Assembly: GCA_003132205.1 (NCBI GenBank)
Contig: PKWY01000048.1
Location: forward strand, 4,554-56,050
DNA length: 51,497 bases
Reading direction: 5' to 3'
From: Acidimicrobiaceae bacterium
GTDB taxonomy: Bacteria > Actinomycetota > Acidimicrobiia > Acidimicrobiales > RAAP-2
Shown here: positions 40,298-49,529 of the stretch, piece by piece
Position numbering within the stretch: position 1 is the first letter of the stretch
Layout: each line of letters opens with the position of its first letter
Made by a program: the position numbers and the translations under genes
Notes under the pieces: model-generated
Database searches by the model: none
What the model was told of the DNA's origin: nothing
The model's input: only the letters and a program-made list of their open reading frames with translations

Positions 40298-42247
40298 CTA
40301 GAGCTGCGCGGCGATCCTTCGGGCCAGATCATGGCCCGCCTCGGCGAACTTTGCCGTCGCGACGACTGCCCCGGGGCCTGCGAGCAGCATCAGATGGTCG
40401 AGGAACGACTCATTGGAAACCCTGAACTTCACAGCATGACGGCCGTCATCCAGGGCGAGCCACTGGGCACTGGGTAGAGGCTCGAAGTGGTATCGCTGGG
40501 GGGCCTCGACGACAACGACAACCTCGTCGCCCTCCCCTCCAACCTCAGTCAGCCAGTTAATGGCGCGGTCCGGTGGCCGCCCGCCCCCCGCCGGCGATTT
40601 GGCCAGCACGGCGTTGATACGGTCCACCCGGAACGTGCGCCACGCTTCGCGGGTCGTGCAGTAGGCGCGGACGTAGGTGTGACCGTTCAGAACCTTGATC
40701 TCACGCGGCTCGATCGAACGGGTTTGGGACTCCTCGGCGACACCCGGCGTGTACTGAATCTTGATCTGCTCGTGATTGGCAACCGCCGACTGGACCTGGT
40801 CGAGCAGGGCTTCGTTGGTCGCCAGTTCCACCTGCACCAAAGAGCTCGCGACATCCTCGATCTTCTCAATAGCCGAGTAGATCGCCGGATCCTGGTAGAC
40901 CCGTGACGCCTCGCGGAGCGCGATGTTCAGCTCGAAGAGGTCGCGCCACATGAACGGGGAAGGCTCGTCGAATTCGTTGACGTAGTCCACCCGGTACGTC
41001 GAGTCGTCGGTATTCTCATGGTCCCAATCGTCGCAGTCCTTTATCACGTGGGCTGGGAAGCGCCCGGATCCGTCATTTGCCTCGGCCATTGGCTCGAGGG
41101 AGGACAAACGGTCCATGATGAGTCGGACGTGGCCAGGATCGAGCGAGAAACGGGTCGCCAACTCGCTGATTCGAAGTCCATCCTCGGCCACGTACACCGC
41201 GTGCAGCAGCTGCAGGGTCTCACCGAGCACGTCATTGGAAACGGGTCCCGAGAACTTCAAGGTCTCAATCGAGGGAGCCCTTCCGCGGTTGACTCCTTCA
41301 AGCCAGTCCTTAAGGTCCTCCTTCATCGGCTTGGGGCTCTGCAGGCGCACGCGCTCGGCCGCTTCGAGGATGAACCTGAGGGCCGTCCTCGAGTTCTCGA
41401 ACGAGATGCCGACCTCGACCTTGCCGTCCTTCTTCTGGGCGGCCAGGGCACTGGGATACTGGCGCACCAGGAGATCGGCGTAGTTGGCGTTGGTGGTCAC
41501 GACCACGTCAACCGGTGACGGGGTCTTTTGGAATTCAGCGCGCCACGCTTTGGCGATGGCGAGCGACTCGTCATCGACGTCGAACGTGTCGGGCAGCACG
41601 ACGGGCATCGACGTGATGCGCGAGATGCGGTAACCCTTGATCTCGCTCGTTCCCCTCACCCGCGCGACCAGATACGAGGTTCCCTTGAACACGTCGATGA
41701 CGAGCGGCTCTACGGTGCGCATCTTGTTCGTCGACGACTGATATGTGAAGGCCAGCACGCGGTGCAACTTCAGGGCGCGAACCACCGGCGTGTAGTACGC
41801 GGAGAACTCGAGGCCGCCGTCGCCCGCCGGAGTATCGTTGAACACGCTGAAGGCCCCCGACGAACCGAAACCGCAGAATCTCAAGGCGAGCTGGACAACG
41901 CGCTGTTCGTTTTCGGTGAAGTGAATGACGGGGGCGTAGCCGCTCGAAGGGTCGATCTTGTAGCCAATACTGTCGTCGGGCAGCGTGACGGTCTCAATCT
42001 CGAAGCCCAGCTCGCGAATGCGGGCCTTGTCGCGCTCGAACTTCTGGCGCACGGCGCCCTCGTTGCCCTCGTAGGCGCGGATCTTCTTGGGACCTTTGGA
42101 CGACACCGGATACTCGTCGATCTTGAGATCGCGCACGATCTCTTCCTGCGTCAGCGGCTTCGCGTCGGTCCAGGCGCGCTGCAGCAGCAGGACCAGGGCG
42201 ATCAGACGTTCGCGACTCTGCTCTACCCCACCACGAATGCTGCTCAT
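40298..42247 (-). CDS. pafBC: Fused PafB-PafC WYL-domain transcriptional regulator
   Basis: A 649-residue fusion of the two halves of the PafBC DNA-damage activator. Half 1 (about 1-320): winged-helix region LIALVLLLQRAWTDAKPLTQEEI, WYL domain around ALKLHRVLAFTYQSSTNKMRTVEPLVI and a WCX-like end. Half 2 (about 325-649): LRISELATRFSLDPGHVRLIMDRLSSL as second helix-turn-helix, WYL domain HEQIKIQYTPGVAEESQTRSIEP and RTFRVDRINAV. In mycobacteria PafBC activates the LexA/RecA-independent damage response after binding single-stranded DNA. GGGAG precedes the ATG. No Pup-proteasome genes are next to it here; a relaxase gene follows directly. Confidence 0.9.
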   Translation of the reverse strand: MSSIRGGVEQSRERLIALVLLLQRAWTDAKPLTQEEIVRDLKIDEYPVSSKGPKKIRAYEGNEGAVRQKFERDKARIRELGFEIETVTLPDDSIGYKIDPSSGYAPVIHFTENEQRVVQLALRFCGFGSSGAFSVFNDTPAGDGGLEFSAYYTPVVRALKLHRVLAFTYQSSTNKMRTVEPLVIDVFKGTSYLVARVRGTSEIKGYRISRITSMPVVLPDTFDVDDESLAIAKAWRAEFQKTPSPVDVVVTTNANYADLLVRQYPSALAAQKKDGKVEVGISFENSRTALRFILEAAERVRLQSPKPMKEDLKDWLEGVNRGRAPSIETLKFSGPVSNDVLGETLQLLHAVYVAEDGLRISELATRFSLDPGHVRLIMDRLSSLEPMAEANDGSGRFPAHVIKDCDDWDHENTDDSTYRVDYVNEFDEPSPFMWRDLFELNIALREASRVYQDPAIYSAIEKIEDVASSLVQVELATNEALLDQVQSAVANHEQIKIQYTPGVAEESQTRSIEPREIKVLNGHTYVRAYCTTREAWRTFRVDRINAVLAKSPAGGGRPPDRAINWLTEVGGEGDEVVVVVEAPQRYHFEPLPSAQWLALDDGRHAVKFRVSNESFLDHLMLLAGPGAVVATAKFAEAGHDLARRIAAQL

Positions 42248-42316
42248 CAGACTCCCGTCATTGTCATATCGAGGGTACTGGTCACTTGTTACATTCCACC
42301 AACGAGACGCAAGATG

Positions 42317-42832
42317 CTAGGTCTCAGTCCGCTTCACCGCGCCGAGTCCGAGTGCTTCTTCTCGACGCCAAGTTCCAGATCGCCCGCCGGACTTCTCCCA
42401 CAGCGCCACCGCCTCCACCGTCATTGTGCGGTCGGTTGATTTGCACATGTCGTAGATCGTGAGTGCCGACACCGTCACCGCCATCAGTGCCTCCATCTCG
42501 ACGCCGGTACGGTCAACCGTGTCGACGCTCGCCTCGACGTCTATGTGGGCGTCGGCGATCGTGAAGTTCACGTAGACGTTTCCCACGAGCACCGGGTGCG
42601 ACATTGGCAGGAGCGAGGCGGCCTGCTTTGCGGCTTGGATCCCCGCCACCCGGGCGGTCGCCAGAACGTCGCCCTTGTTCATTGCGTTCGCCGCCACGCT
42701 CGCCGTGGTTTCGGCGAGCATGTTGACTCGACAACGTGCGAGGGCCCGCCTCGCACTGACCTCAGACGGGCCCACATCGCGCGGGAAGGCCCCGTCGAGC
42801 GCTGTTCTTCGTAGTTGGTGGAAGTCGACCAC
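42317..42832 (-). CDS. moaC: Cyclic pyranopterin monophosphate synthase
   Basis: A 171-residue MoaC, second enzyme of molybdenum-cofactor biosynthesis, converting the GTP-derived cyclic intermediate from MoaA to cPMP. Signatures: MNKGDVLATARVAGIQAAKQ with Lys53, LLPMSHPV, GVEMEALMAVTVSALTIYDMCK with Lys131; both catalytic lysines are present. The protein starts at the MVD motif and thus lacks the short leader of E. coli MoaC. No other moa gene is nearby. The C-terminal 30 residues are slightly longer and more Arg/Ser-rich than usual. Confidence 0.93.
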   Translation of the reverse strand: MVDFHQLRRTALDGAFPRDVGPSEVSARRALARCRVNMLAETTASVAANAMNKGDVLATARVAGIQAAKQAASLLPMSHPVLVGNVYVNFTIADAHIDVEASVDTVDRTGVEMEALMAVTVSALTIYDMCKSTDRTMTVEAVALWEKSGGRSGTWRREEALGLGAVKRTET

Positions 42833-42916
42833 AGCGCAATGCTACCGAGGTACTGACTGGAGAGGCCACGCGAGACGGTACAATGCCCTGGTCGCTTTGC
42901 TGTACAGGAGTTGCTC

Positions 42917-43234
42917 ATGCCGACCTACGAATACGAATGCCAGTCGTGCCACCAGCGCGTCGAAGCCGTCCAGAGGTTCTCGGACCCCGCCCTGACGACC
43001 TGCGAGGCCTGCGGAGGCGAACTACGAAAGGTCTTCTCCGCGGTGGGAATTGTCTTCAAAGGCAGTGGTTTCTACAAGAACGACAGCCGCGGATCGAGTT
43101 CGTCCGTCACCCCTCCGGCCGCGACTCCGTCGTCAGTGCCCGCCTCGACTCCGGCCTCGACTCCGGCCTCGACTCCGGCACCGACTCGGGCACCGGCGTC
43201 GAGTACGACGGCCGCAACCAAGACTTCGGACTAG
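42917..43234 (+). CDS. FmdB-family zinc-ribbon protein
   Basis: A 105-residue protein; ATG 42917 follows AGGAG by six bases. The N-terminal zinc ribbon is MPTYEYECQSCHQRVE with CxxC, and TTCEACGGELRKVF with the second CxxC, then the family-typical FSAVGIVFKGSGFYKND. FmdB is a putative regulatory-protein family of unknown role. The C-terminal 40 residues are a Ser/Thr/Pro/Ala low-complexity tail with a triplicated ASTP unit. Ends with a 4-bp convergent overlap with tldE. Confidence 0.9.
   Translation: MPTYEYECQSCHQRVEAVQRFSDPALTTCEACGGELRKVFSAVGIVFKGSGFYKNDSRGSSSSVTPPAATPSSVPASTPASTPASTPAPTRAPASSTTAATKTSD
43142..43177 (+). repeat. Three exact 12-bp tandem repeats in the FmdB tail
   Basis: The unit GCCTCGACTCCG occurs three times without change (43142-43153, 43154-43165, 43166-43177), followed by a diverged fourth copy. 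It encodes ASTP repeats and is a likely slippage site. Confidence 0.85.
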
Positions 43235-44586
43235 GAACCAGAGACCGCTATTCCCTCAATGGCGATCGACTGGCCGGCTGCGCTGCCGGGCAGCCACTCG
43301 ACGTCATTGCCCACGTACAGGACGTCGAGCAGCATTCGTTGCAACGTCGAGGCGACCGTGATCTCACGAACCGGTTCGGCGAGTTGACCGTCACGGATCA
43401 TGAGACCCGTGACGCCCACCGAGAAGTCGCCTGATATCGCGTTCACTCCGGAGTGCACGCCGGTCAACGATTCGACAAAGATACCGTTGCCCACCCGACG
43501 AAAGATCTCGGCCTGATCGAAGTCGCCCGGCTCCAACTGCAGTGCGCGACATCCCGCTGACGGCGAGCCCGCGATACCACCGCGCACTGCGCTGCCGGTC
43601 GACGAAGTCCCCGCTCGACGTGCCGACACCGTGTCGTAGACGAAGGCCTTGAGTTGCCCTTTTTCGATAAGCACGTTTCGCCGGCACGCGAGGCCCTCGC
43701 CATCGAACACGCTCGCCGCGAAGTGGCGAGGATCGGTCGGGTCGTCAATCAGCGTGAAGAGGGACGACGCAACATCTTCGCCAATTCGGTTGGCGAAGAA
43801 CGACCGGCCGTACACCACGGCCTCGCCGCTGAGGGCGCCGCCAATAATCGAGAGCAGCGTCGCGGCGCTGCGCGGGTCAAAGACCGCGGAGCACTTCATC
43901 GAAGCGGGCTTCACTGCGCCCAGCATCCGAGTAGCCCGAGATATCGCATCAGTCGCCGCTTCATGGAGATCGAGGTCGCTCGGAGCCCTACCCGCGGACA
44001 ACCCCCATCCAGTCTGGTCGCTCTGTCCGTCGGTCGCGATGGCCTCCACTGAGACGAAGGCGCCCGACCTCGTGTACGAGGCGCGGATCCCCGTCGTCGA
44101 CATTATGACGGCTTCGGCGACGTAGTCCGAGTAGTTGGCGGAGTCGACCTGGCGGATCCGTGGGTCGCTCGAGCGCACCATGCGCTCGAGCTCGATCGCC
44201 ATCGCGATCTTCTCGTCGATCGGCGTCGTGAGGACCGACTCGTCGGTCAGCTGCAGAGAAGCTCCCTCGACACCGTCAGGCCGCGCGAACGCCATGAACT
44301 CGTCTTCCGTGGCGAAGCGGGCGTTGTCGCGGGCTTCGCGCAACGCATCGGCGATCGCCTCCTCATCGAGTGATCCCGCCCACGCGGTGCCGACCTGCGC
44401 GCCGGCGGCGCTGTCTCGCAGGACTCGAATGCCGATTCCCGACGACGTCGCGCTCGAGAGGTTCTCTATCTCCCCCTGGTAGGCCTGCACCTCGGTGTCG
44501 ACGCCACTGGATAGGAACACCTCGACCTCTTCAGCGCCCTTGGCTGACTCGAGAATGCGTTCGGCGCGGGCCATGAGGTCGCTCAT
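43231..44586 (-). CDS. tldE: TldE/PmbA modulator of the TldD/TldE protease
   Basis: A 451-residue PmbA/TldE protein, the non-catalytic partner of TldD. It has EVEVFLSSGVDTEVQAYQGEIENLSS at the N-terminus, the middle segment SAVFDPRSAATLLSIIGGALSGEAV, GLACRRNVLIEKGQLKAFVYDT and the C-terminal EITVASTLQRMLLDVLYVGND. No HExxxH is present, as expected. Together with TldD it forms a heterodimeric metalloprotease that degrades unfolded short peptides and matures some RiPPs. Its start overlaps the tldD stop by 4 bp, so both subunits are made together. Confidence 0.94.
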   Translation of the reverse strand: MSDLMARAERILESAKGAEEVEVFLSSGVDTEVQAYQGEIENLSSATSSGIGIRVLRDSAAGAQVGTAWAGSLDEEAIADALREARDNARFATEDEFMAFARPDGVEGASLQLTDESVLTTPIDEKIAMAIELERMVRSSDPRIRQVDSANYSDYVAEAVIMSTTGIRASYTRSGAFVSVEAIATDGQSDQTGWGLSAGRAPSDLDLHEAATDAISRATRMLGAVKPASMKCSAVFDPRSAATLLSIIGGALSGEAVVYGRSFFANRIGEDVASSLFTLIDDPTDPRHFAASVFDGEGLACRRNVLIEKGQLKAFVYDTVSARRAGTSSTGSAVRGGIAGSPSAGCRALQLEPGDFDQAEIFRRVGNGIFVESLTGVHSGVNAISGDFSVGVTGLMIRDGQLAEPVREITVASTLQRMLLDVLYVGNDVEWLPGSAAGQSIAIEGIAVSGS

Positions 44587-45980
44587 GGCGCCGTACCCCC
44601 GATGGTGACGCTCGAAAGCCGCATCGTCGCCTGTCCCGTTCCTACCGGAACCGACTGGCCGTCCTTGCCGCAGGTGCCCGGCATCATCGAGAAGTCCTTC
44701 GCGACCGCGTCGACGCGCTGGAGAATCTCGGGACCGTTGCCGATGAGGTTGCAGTCTCGAAGTGGTGCGGTGATCTTGCCGTCCTCGATCAAGAAGGCCG
44801 ACGTCATGCCAAAGACGAAGTCGCCGGTGGCGGTGTTCACCGATCCTCCTCCGAGCTGGGCCACGTAAACGCCCCGAGGGGTCTGCGCCACGATCTCATC
44901 GGCGTCGGACTCGCCGGCCAGCAGGTACGTGTTGGTCATGCGCACCATGGGCAGGTGCTGGTAACTCTGTCGACGTCCATTGCCCGACGATCCACGGCCC
45001 TCCTTTCGCGCACGAAGGTAGTCCCACATGTAGTCGGTCAGGACGCCATTCTCAATCAGGACGTTTCGAGCGCCCGGACGCCCTTCGTCATCGATCGCGA
45101 GGTATCCCCACTCACCCGTGACCGTGCCGTCGTCGACGAGCGTCACGAGGGGGCTTGCGACCTGTTCTCCGACTTTTCCGGCGTACACCGACGCGTTCTT
45201 CAGCACCGCGTCGGCTTCCAAACCGTGCCCGCAGGCCTCATGGAACAAGATGCCTCCGGATCCTCCGGCGAGCACCACCGGCAGGTCGCCCGACGGAGCA
45301 GGGCGGGCATCGAGCTTGGTGATGGCCTGTTTGGCGGCGCCCCGCGCGGCCTCCTCCACCGCCTGCATGGTCAATATCTCAAACCCACTGGTCCCCGCTA
45401 TCGGGCGGTAGCCCGTCTGCATGCCGGCGTCGCCGCTCGCCACGCACGAGATGTTGAAACGGGTTCGCACCTGATGGTCCGAGGCGAACACGCCCTCGGA
45501 GTTCGCGACCACGAAGCGGCGCGTCGAGTCCCCGAGCGCCACCTGCACCTGCGTGATGGACAAGCCTTCGGACCTCGCCACGTCGTCGGCGTAACGAAGA
45601 AGTTCGATCTTCCTGGCCTTATCGACGTCACCGGGCAGAATCGTCGCGTGCGTTGGATAGTCGCGCAAAGCATCCAGCGCGATTTCACGAACTCCCCCGC
45701 GGCCCTCTCTCGCGACCGCCGCCGCGGCCTGCGCCGCTGCGAGCAGGCCGCGCTCGGAAAGATCGGCGGTGTGGGCAAACCCGGTCGTCTCACCCACCAC
45801 CACACGGATCCCGGCTCCGCGGTCGCGCCCCGAGCTCAGCTCCTCGATGCGACGCTGGTCGAGCATCGCCGATGCGGTGGTGCGGTCTTCGGCGAACACC
45901 TCGGCGAACTCGCCACCGCGACCGAGGGCCTCGCCAAGGACGCGTTCCAGGACATCATGTTCAACCAGGGTTTCGGACAT
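44583..45980 (-). CDS. tldD: TldD metalloprotease subunit
   Basis: A 465-residue TldD. The zinc site is the GGILFHEACGHGLEADAV segment with its HExxxH. Other family signatures: ASAMLDQRRIEELSSGRDRGAGIRVV near the N-terminus, GRPGARNVLIENGVLTDYMWD, and the C-terminal MMPGTCGKDGQSVPVGTGQ. First of the tldD-tldE pair; the region 45981-46228 separates it from the divergent SIMPL-domain gene and holds the two promoters. No RiPP precursor or modification gene is visible nearby, so a general peptide-degradation role is more likely. Confidence 0.95.
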   Translation of the reverse strand: MSETLVEHDVLERVLGEALGRGGEFAEVFAEDRTTASAMLDQRRIEELSSGRDRGAGIRVVVGETTGFAHTADLSERGLLAAAQAAAAVAREGRGGVREIALDALRDYPTHATILPGDVDKARKIELLRYADDVARSEGLSITQVQVALGDSTRRFVVANSEGVFASDHQVRTRFNISCVASGDAGMQTGYRPIAGTSGFEILTMQAVEEAARGAAKQAITKLDARPAPSGDLPVVLAGGSGGILFHEACGHGLEADAVLKNASVYAGKVGEQVASPLVTLVDDGTVTGEWGYLAIDDEGRPGARNVLIENGVLTDYMWDYLRARKEGRGSSGNGRRQSYQHLPMVRMTNTYLLAGESDADEIVAQTPRGVYVAQLGGGSVNTATGDFVFGMTSAFLIEDGKITAPLRDCNLIGNGPEILQRVDAVAKDFSMMPGTCGKDGQSVPVGTGQATMRLSSVTIGGTAP

Positions 45981-46228
45981 GCGTTTCAGCGTATCGCCCC
46001 TGTTGAATCGCCCATCCCATCCACCCGCTCATCGGGTCCTGCTTTTTCGACTCCCCTCGAGCCGAGCGCGGCGCGGCCTCAGAAAAGTCAACAAGGGCTG
46101 TAATTGGGCCCGACAGCGGACATATAACTAGTGAAGACCAGAGTTGGTCGGTGCGTCAAGCAGCGCGATTGCATTGCTCCGCGCTTCTCTCGCATTCGAG
46201 TGAACCGCCCCAGACCCAAGGAGAACCA

Positions 46229-47035
46229 ATGAGCGACAAGAGCGAAACCACTGATTCAAGCGGCGAAGGAGACCACTTGGAGGGCTCCCACGGTCCGAAG
46301 CGGCGTGCCACGCGTCGACGGGTGGCGGGACTGCTGATCGTCATCGCGACGCTCGCCCTCATTGGCGACGTCCTCGCGGGCGTGGCCTTGGGCCGGCCCT
46401 CATCGGCGAAACCCAGTTCGATAATCACCGTCACGGGGTCTGGCACGGCGCACGGCGCACCCGACACCGTCAGCTTTCAGATCGGCGTGAGCACGGTCGC
46501 CAAAAGCGCGACCTCGGCACTCTCCGCCAACAACGCCAGGGTTGGCTCGCTCGAGTCCGCCCTTATTGGACACGGCGTCATCAGACGCAACCTGCAGACC
46601 TCGGGACTCAATCTCTACGCGAACTACGACAGCGCCGGCAACGTGACGGGCTTCACCGCCGAAGATGACCTCAACGTGACCATGCACCGGATCAGCGACG
46701 CCGGCACCGCCATCGACGCCGCCGCGAACGCCGCGGGGAACGGCGCCCGGCTCAACGATCTCTCCTTCTCGATCTCCAACCAGTCCAAGCTCCTCGCCTC
46801 GGCGAGGGCCGCGGCGATGCACAACGCCTACGTCGAGGCCTCGGACATCGCCCGTGCGGGCAAGGCCACGCTCGGGAACATCGTCCGCGTCACCGACCAG
46901 GAGAACGGCTCGACGAGCCCCGTCATCTACGCCACCGGGCTCAATGCCGTGGCCAGCGCCTCCGCGGTACCCATCGAGGCGGGAAGCCAGTCGATCAACG
47001 TGCAGGTGACGGTCGTCTACGACCTCAACGGGTAG
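46229..47035 (+). CDS. SIMPL domain-containing exported protein
   Basis: A 268-residue protein; ATG 46229 follows AAGGAG. After a charged N-terminal region it has one membrane segment (GLLIVIATLALIGDVLAGVALG, about residues 33-54) that can act as signal anchor. The extracytoplasmic part is a SIMPL/DUF541 domain: ITVTGSGTAHGAPDTVSFQIGVS, GVIRRNLQTSGLNLYANYD, FTAEDDLNVTMH and SINVQVTVVYDLNG. SIMPL proteins (for example BP26) form oligomeric rings on the cell surface; function is poorly understood. Confidence 0.88.
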   Translation: MSDKSETTDSSGEGDHLEGSHGPKRRATRRRVAGLLIVIATLALIGDVLAGVALGRPSSAKPSSIITVTGSGTAHGAPDTVSFQIGVSTVAKSATSALSANNARVGSLESALIGHGVIRRNLQTSGLNLYANYDSAGNVTGFTAEDDLNVTMHRISDAGTAIDAAANAAGNGARLNDLSFSISNQSKLLASARAAAMHNAYVEASDIARAGKATLGNIVRVTDQENGSTSPVIYATGLNAVASASAVPIEAGSQSINVQVTVVYDLNG

Positions 47036-47167
47036 CCCGCCCGCGGACGGGGAAAGTGGTCGAGGCGCCCATCCTCAACCGCTCTCTCTGATCGTTGACC
47101 CTCGCCAAGTGCTTTGGCCCCTACCGGACCCATCAGCTCCGCCGGGGCTCACAACTAGGCTGGGACG

Positions 47168-49093
47168 GTGATTCTGCCGACCATTGAAACGCCCGCCGAT
47201 CTTGAGGGCCTCTCCTACAAAGAGTTGAATCGACTGAGCGGCGAAATCCGTGAGTTCATCATCTCGACCGTGAAGACCACCGGCGGGCATCTGGGCTCGA
47301 ACCTGGGGGTCGTCGAGCTCACCCTCGCCCTGCACCGGGTCTTCGAGTCGCCCAAGGACATTCTGCTCTGGGACACCGGCCACCAGTCGTACGTCCACAA
47401 GCTCCTCACGGGACGCCGCTACGGCTTCAAGGGTCTTCGCCAGCGCGGAGGCCTTTCGGGCTATCCCAACCGTTCCGAGAGCGAGCACGACTGGATCGAG
47501 TCCTCGCACGCCTCCACCGCCCTTTCGTACGCGCACGGGCTCTCGGTGGCCCTCGAGCAGCGCAAGGAGCTCGTTGGCCACGGGGGCAACCGTCACGTGG
47601 TCGCCATCGTGGGCGATGGCTCGCTCACGGGTGGGATGGCCTATGAGGCGCTGAACAACCTCGGTGTCTCCAACCAGCGCGTGGTCATCGTCCTGAACGA
47701 CAACGGCCGCAGCTACGCCCCGACGATCTCGAAGCTTTCGCACTCGCTCACCACGCTGCGCCTGAACAAGACGTACCTGACGCTTCGCGAGCGGCTTCGT
47801 CGGATGGTCCCGCGGCTTCCGCGCGTCGGGAAGGCCGCGTACCTCGGCATCGACGGCTTCACCTCGGTGGTTCGCGAGATGGTCACGCCCCACACCTTCT
47901 TCGAGAACCTGGGCGTTCGCTACGTCGGACCCGTCGACGGCCACAACATCGAATCGCTCGAGACGGTGCTGAAAAACGCCTCCGAATGGGACGGGCCAAT
48001 TGTCGTGCACGTGCTGACCGAAAAAGGCCGAGGCTACGAGCCCGCTACCCAGGACAACCTGAAGATGCACGACTACAAGCTCCCACCCCGGCTCAACGAG
48101 GAGGAAGTCCCCCAGCAGTCCTTCACCCAGGCCTTCTCCGACGCTCTCGTGGCGCTCGCGAGCGCCGACGACCGCATCGTCGCCATCACCGCCGCCATGG
48201 CCGGGCCCACCGGACTGCTGAACTTCCAGGAACGGTTCCCCAAACGATTCTTCGACGTCGGCATCGCCGAGCAGCACGCCGTCACCGCGGCCGCGGGAAT
48301 GGCCATGGGAGGAATGAAGCCGGTGGTGGCCATCTACTCCACGTTCTTCGCGCGGGCCTTCGACCAGGCGAACCTCGACGTCGGGCTGCTCAACCTGCCG
48401 GTCGTCCTCGTCTTTGACCGAGCCGGCATCACCGGCGACGACGGACCGAGCCACCACGGAATCCTCGACATGGCCCTCTGCCTCGCCATCCCGAACATGA
48501 CGATCTTCGCGCCCTCGAGTGCCGAGGAGATTCCCGAGATGCTCACGACCGCGCTCTCGATGTCGACGCCGACCGCCCTGCGCTTCCCGAAGACCCTCCC
48601 CCAGCCCTTCGACGGCACGATCGGCGAAGGGCTCAAGGCCCGCCAGGTCATCCACGGAGACGGATCGCTGTGCGTCCTGGCAGTGGGGAAGATGGCTCCG
48701 AGCAGCTTCCAGGCATTGGAGCTCATGGGCGGCGGCGCGGCCAAAGTGACCCTCTACGACGCACGGGTGCTGCCCCCGGACCCGCAGATGATCGACGACG
48801 CCCTCAACCACGAGCGGATCATCACGGTCGAGGACGGTACCCGCCACGGCGGGGCCGGCACCTTGATGGTGTCGGCCGTCAGGAACCGTGCCCAGGAGCT
48901 GGGCCGGCCCTTTCCAAGCACCCGGATCCTCGGCGTGCCCCGCGCGTTCCTCGAGCATCACCGGCCCGACGCGCTGCTCGCGGAGATCGGGCTCGATCCC
49001 GAGGGTCTGGCGGCGGCCTTCCTCCGACTCTTGAACGACCAGCCCGAGTTCCCTAGGGTCCTGCCCGAGGCGCCTCGCCCACACTTCTTCTAG
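47168..49093 (+). CDS. dxs: 1-deoxy-D-xylulose-5-phosphate synthase
   Basis: A 641-residue DXS, first enzyme of the MEP isoprenoid pathway, joining pyruvate and glyceraldehyde 3-phosphate with ThDP. Start GTG 47168. Signatures: TTGGHLGSNLGVVELTLALH, WDTGHQSYVHKLLTGR, GDGSLTGGMAYEALNN (ThDP/Mg site), YVGPVDGHNIE, FDVGIAEQHAVTAAAGMA (catalytic Glu) and RAGITGDDGPSHHGILD. Length is normal. The 132 bp upstream hold no recognised riboswitch. Confidence 0.96.
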   Translation: MILPTIETPADLEGLSYKELNRLSGEIREFIISTVKTTGGHLGSNLGVVELTLALHRVFESPKDILLWDTGHQSYVHKLLTGRRYGFKGLRQRGGLSGYPNRSESEHDWIESSHASTALSYAHGLSVALEQRKELVGHGGNRHVVAIVGDGSLTGGMAYEALNNLGVSNQRVVIVLNDNGRSYAPTISKLSHSLTTLRLNKTYLTLRERLRRMVPRLPRVGKAAYLGIDGFTSVVREMVTPHTFFENLGVRYVGPVDGHNIESLETVLKNASEWDGPIVVHVLTEKGRGYEPATQDNLKMHDYKLPPRLNEEEVPQQSFTQAFSDALVALASADDRIVAITAAMAGPTGLLNFQERFPKRFFDVGIAEQHAVTAAAGMAMGGMKPVVAIYSTFFARAFDQANLDVGLLNLPVVLVFDRAGITGDDGPSHHGILDMALCLAIPNMTIFAPSSAEEIPEMLTTALSMSTPTALRFPKTLPQPFDGTIGEGLKARQVIHGDGSLCVLAVGKMAPSSFQALELMGGGAAKVTLYDARVLPPDPQMIDDALNHERIITVEDGTRHGGAGTLMVSAVRNRAQELGRPFPSTRILGVPRAFLEHHRPDALLAEIGLDPEGLAAAFLRLLNDQPEFPRVLPEAPRPHFF

Positions 49094-49130
49094 CCGTAAC
49101 GCAAGACGGAGCCACCGGTACTGTGGCTGG

Positions 49131-49529
49131 ATGAGTTACGAAATCGAAAAGACCGACGAGGAGTGGCGCTCGGAGCTGCCACCCGACCGTTACGCCGTGC
49201 TGCGCCAGGCGGCGACCGAAGCCCCGTTCACGGGTTCCCTGCTCCACGTCGACAGCGACGGCGTCTTCACCTGCGCTGGATGCGGTCAGCACCTCTTCAC
49301 GAACGCACAGAAGTTCGACTCGGGATGCGGCTGGCCAAGTTTCGACGCGTGCGAACCGGGGACCATCGTCGAGAGGTCCGACCGCTCGCTCCTTCGCGAG
49401 CGCACCGAGATCCTGTGCTCCAAGTGCGGCGGTCACCTCGGTCACGTCTTCAATGACGGACCCACGCCCACGGGGCTTCGCTACTGCGTGAACTCGCTCG
49501 CCATCGACTTCGACGGGGTCACGGACTAG
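49131..49529 (+). CDS. msrB: Methionine-R-sulfoxide reductase B
   Basis: A 132-residue MsrB, which reduces methionine-R-sulfoxide in proteins. The structural zinc is held by Cys48-x-x-Cys51 (FTCAGCGQ) and Cys96-x-x-Cys99 (LCSKCGGH). GWPSF is in place and the catalytic cysteine is Cys119 in LRYCVNSLAI. A resolving cysteine could be Cys66 or Cys74. It lies 37 bp after dxs; its 3' end overlaps ftsX by 4 bp convergently. Confidence 0.95.
   Translation: MSYEIEKTDEEWRSELPPDRYAVLRQAATEAPFTGSLLHVDSDGVFTCAGCGQHLFTNAQKFDSGCGWPSFDACEPGTIVERSDRSLLRERTEILCSKCGGHLGHVFNDGPTPTGLRYCVNSLAIDFDGVTD

Noticed and set aside
47036..47167. Thiamine-pyrophosphate riboswitch before dxs
   Set aside because: The conserved CTGAGA and ACCTGA-type segments were not found.
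47075..49084. 669-codon open frame on the minus strand
   Set aside because: It is antisense to dxs over nearly its whole length and has shadow composition.
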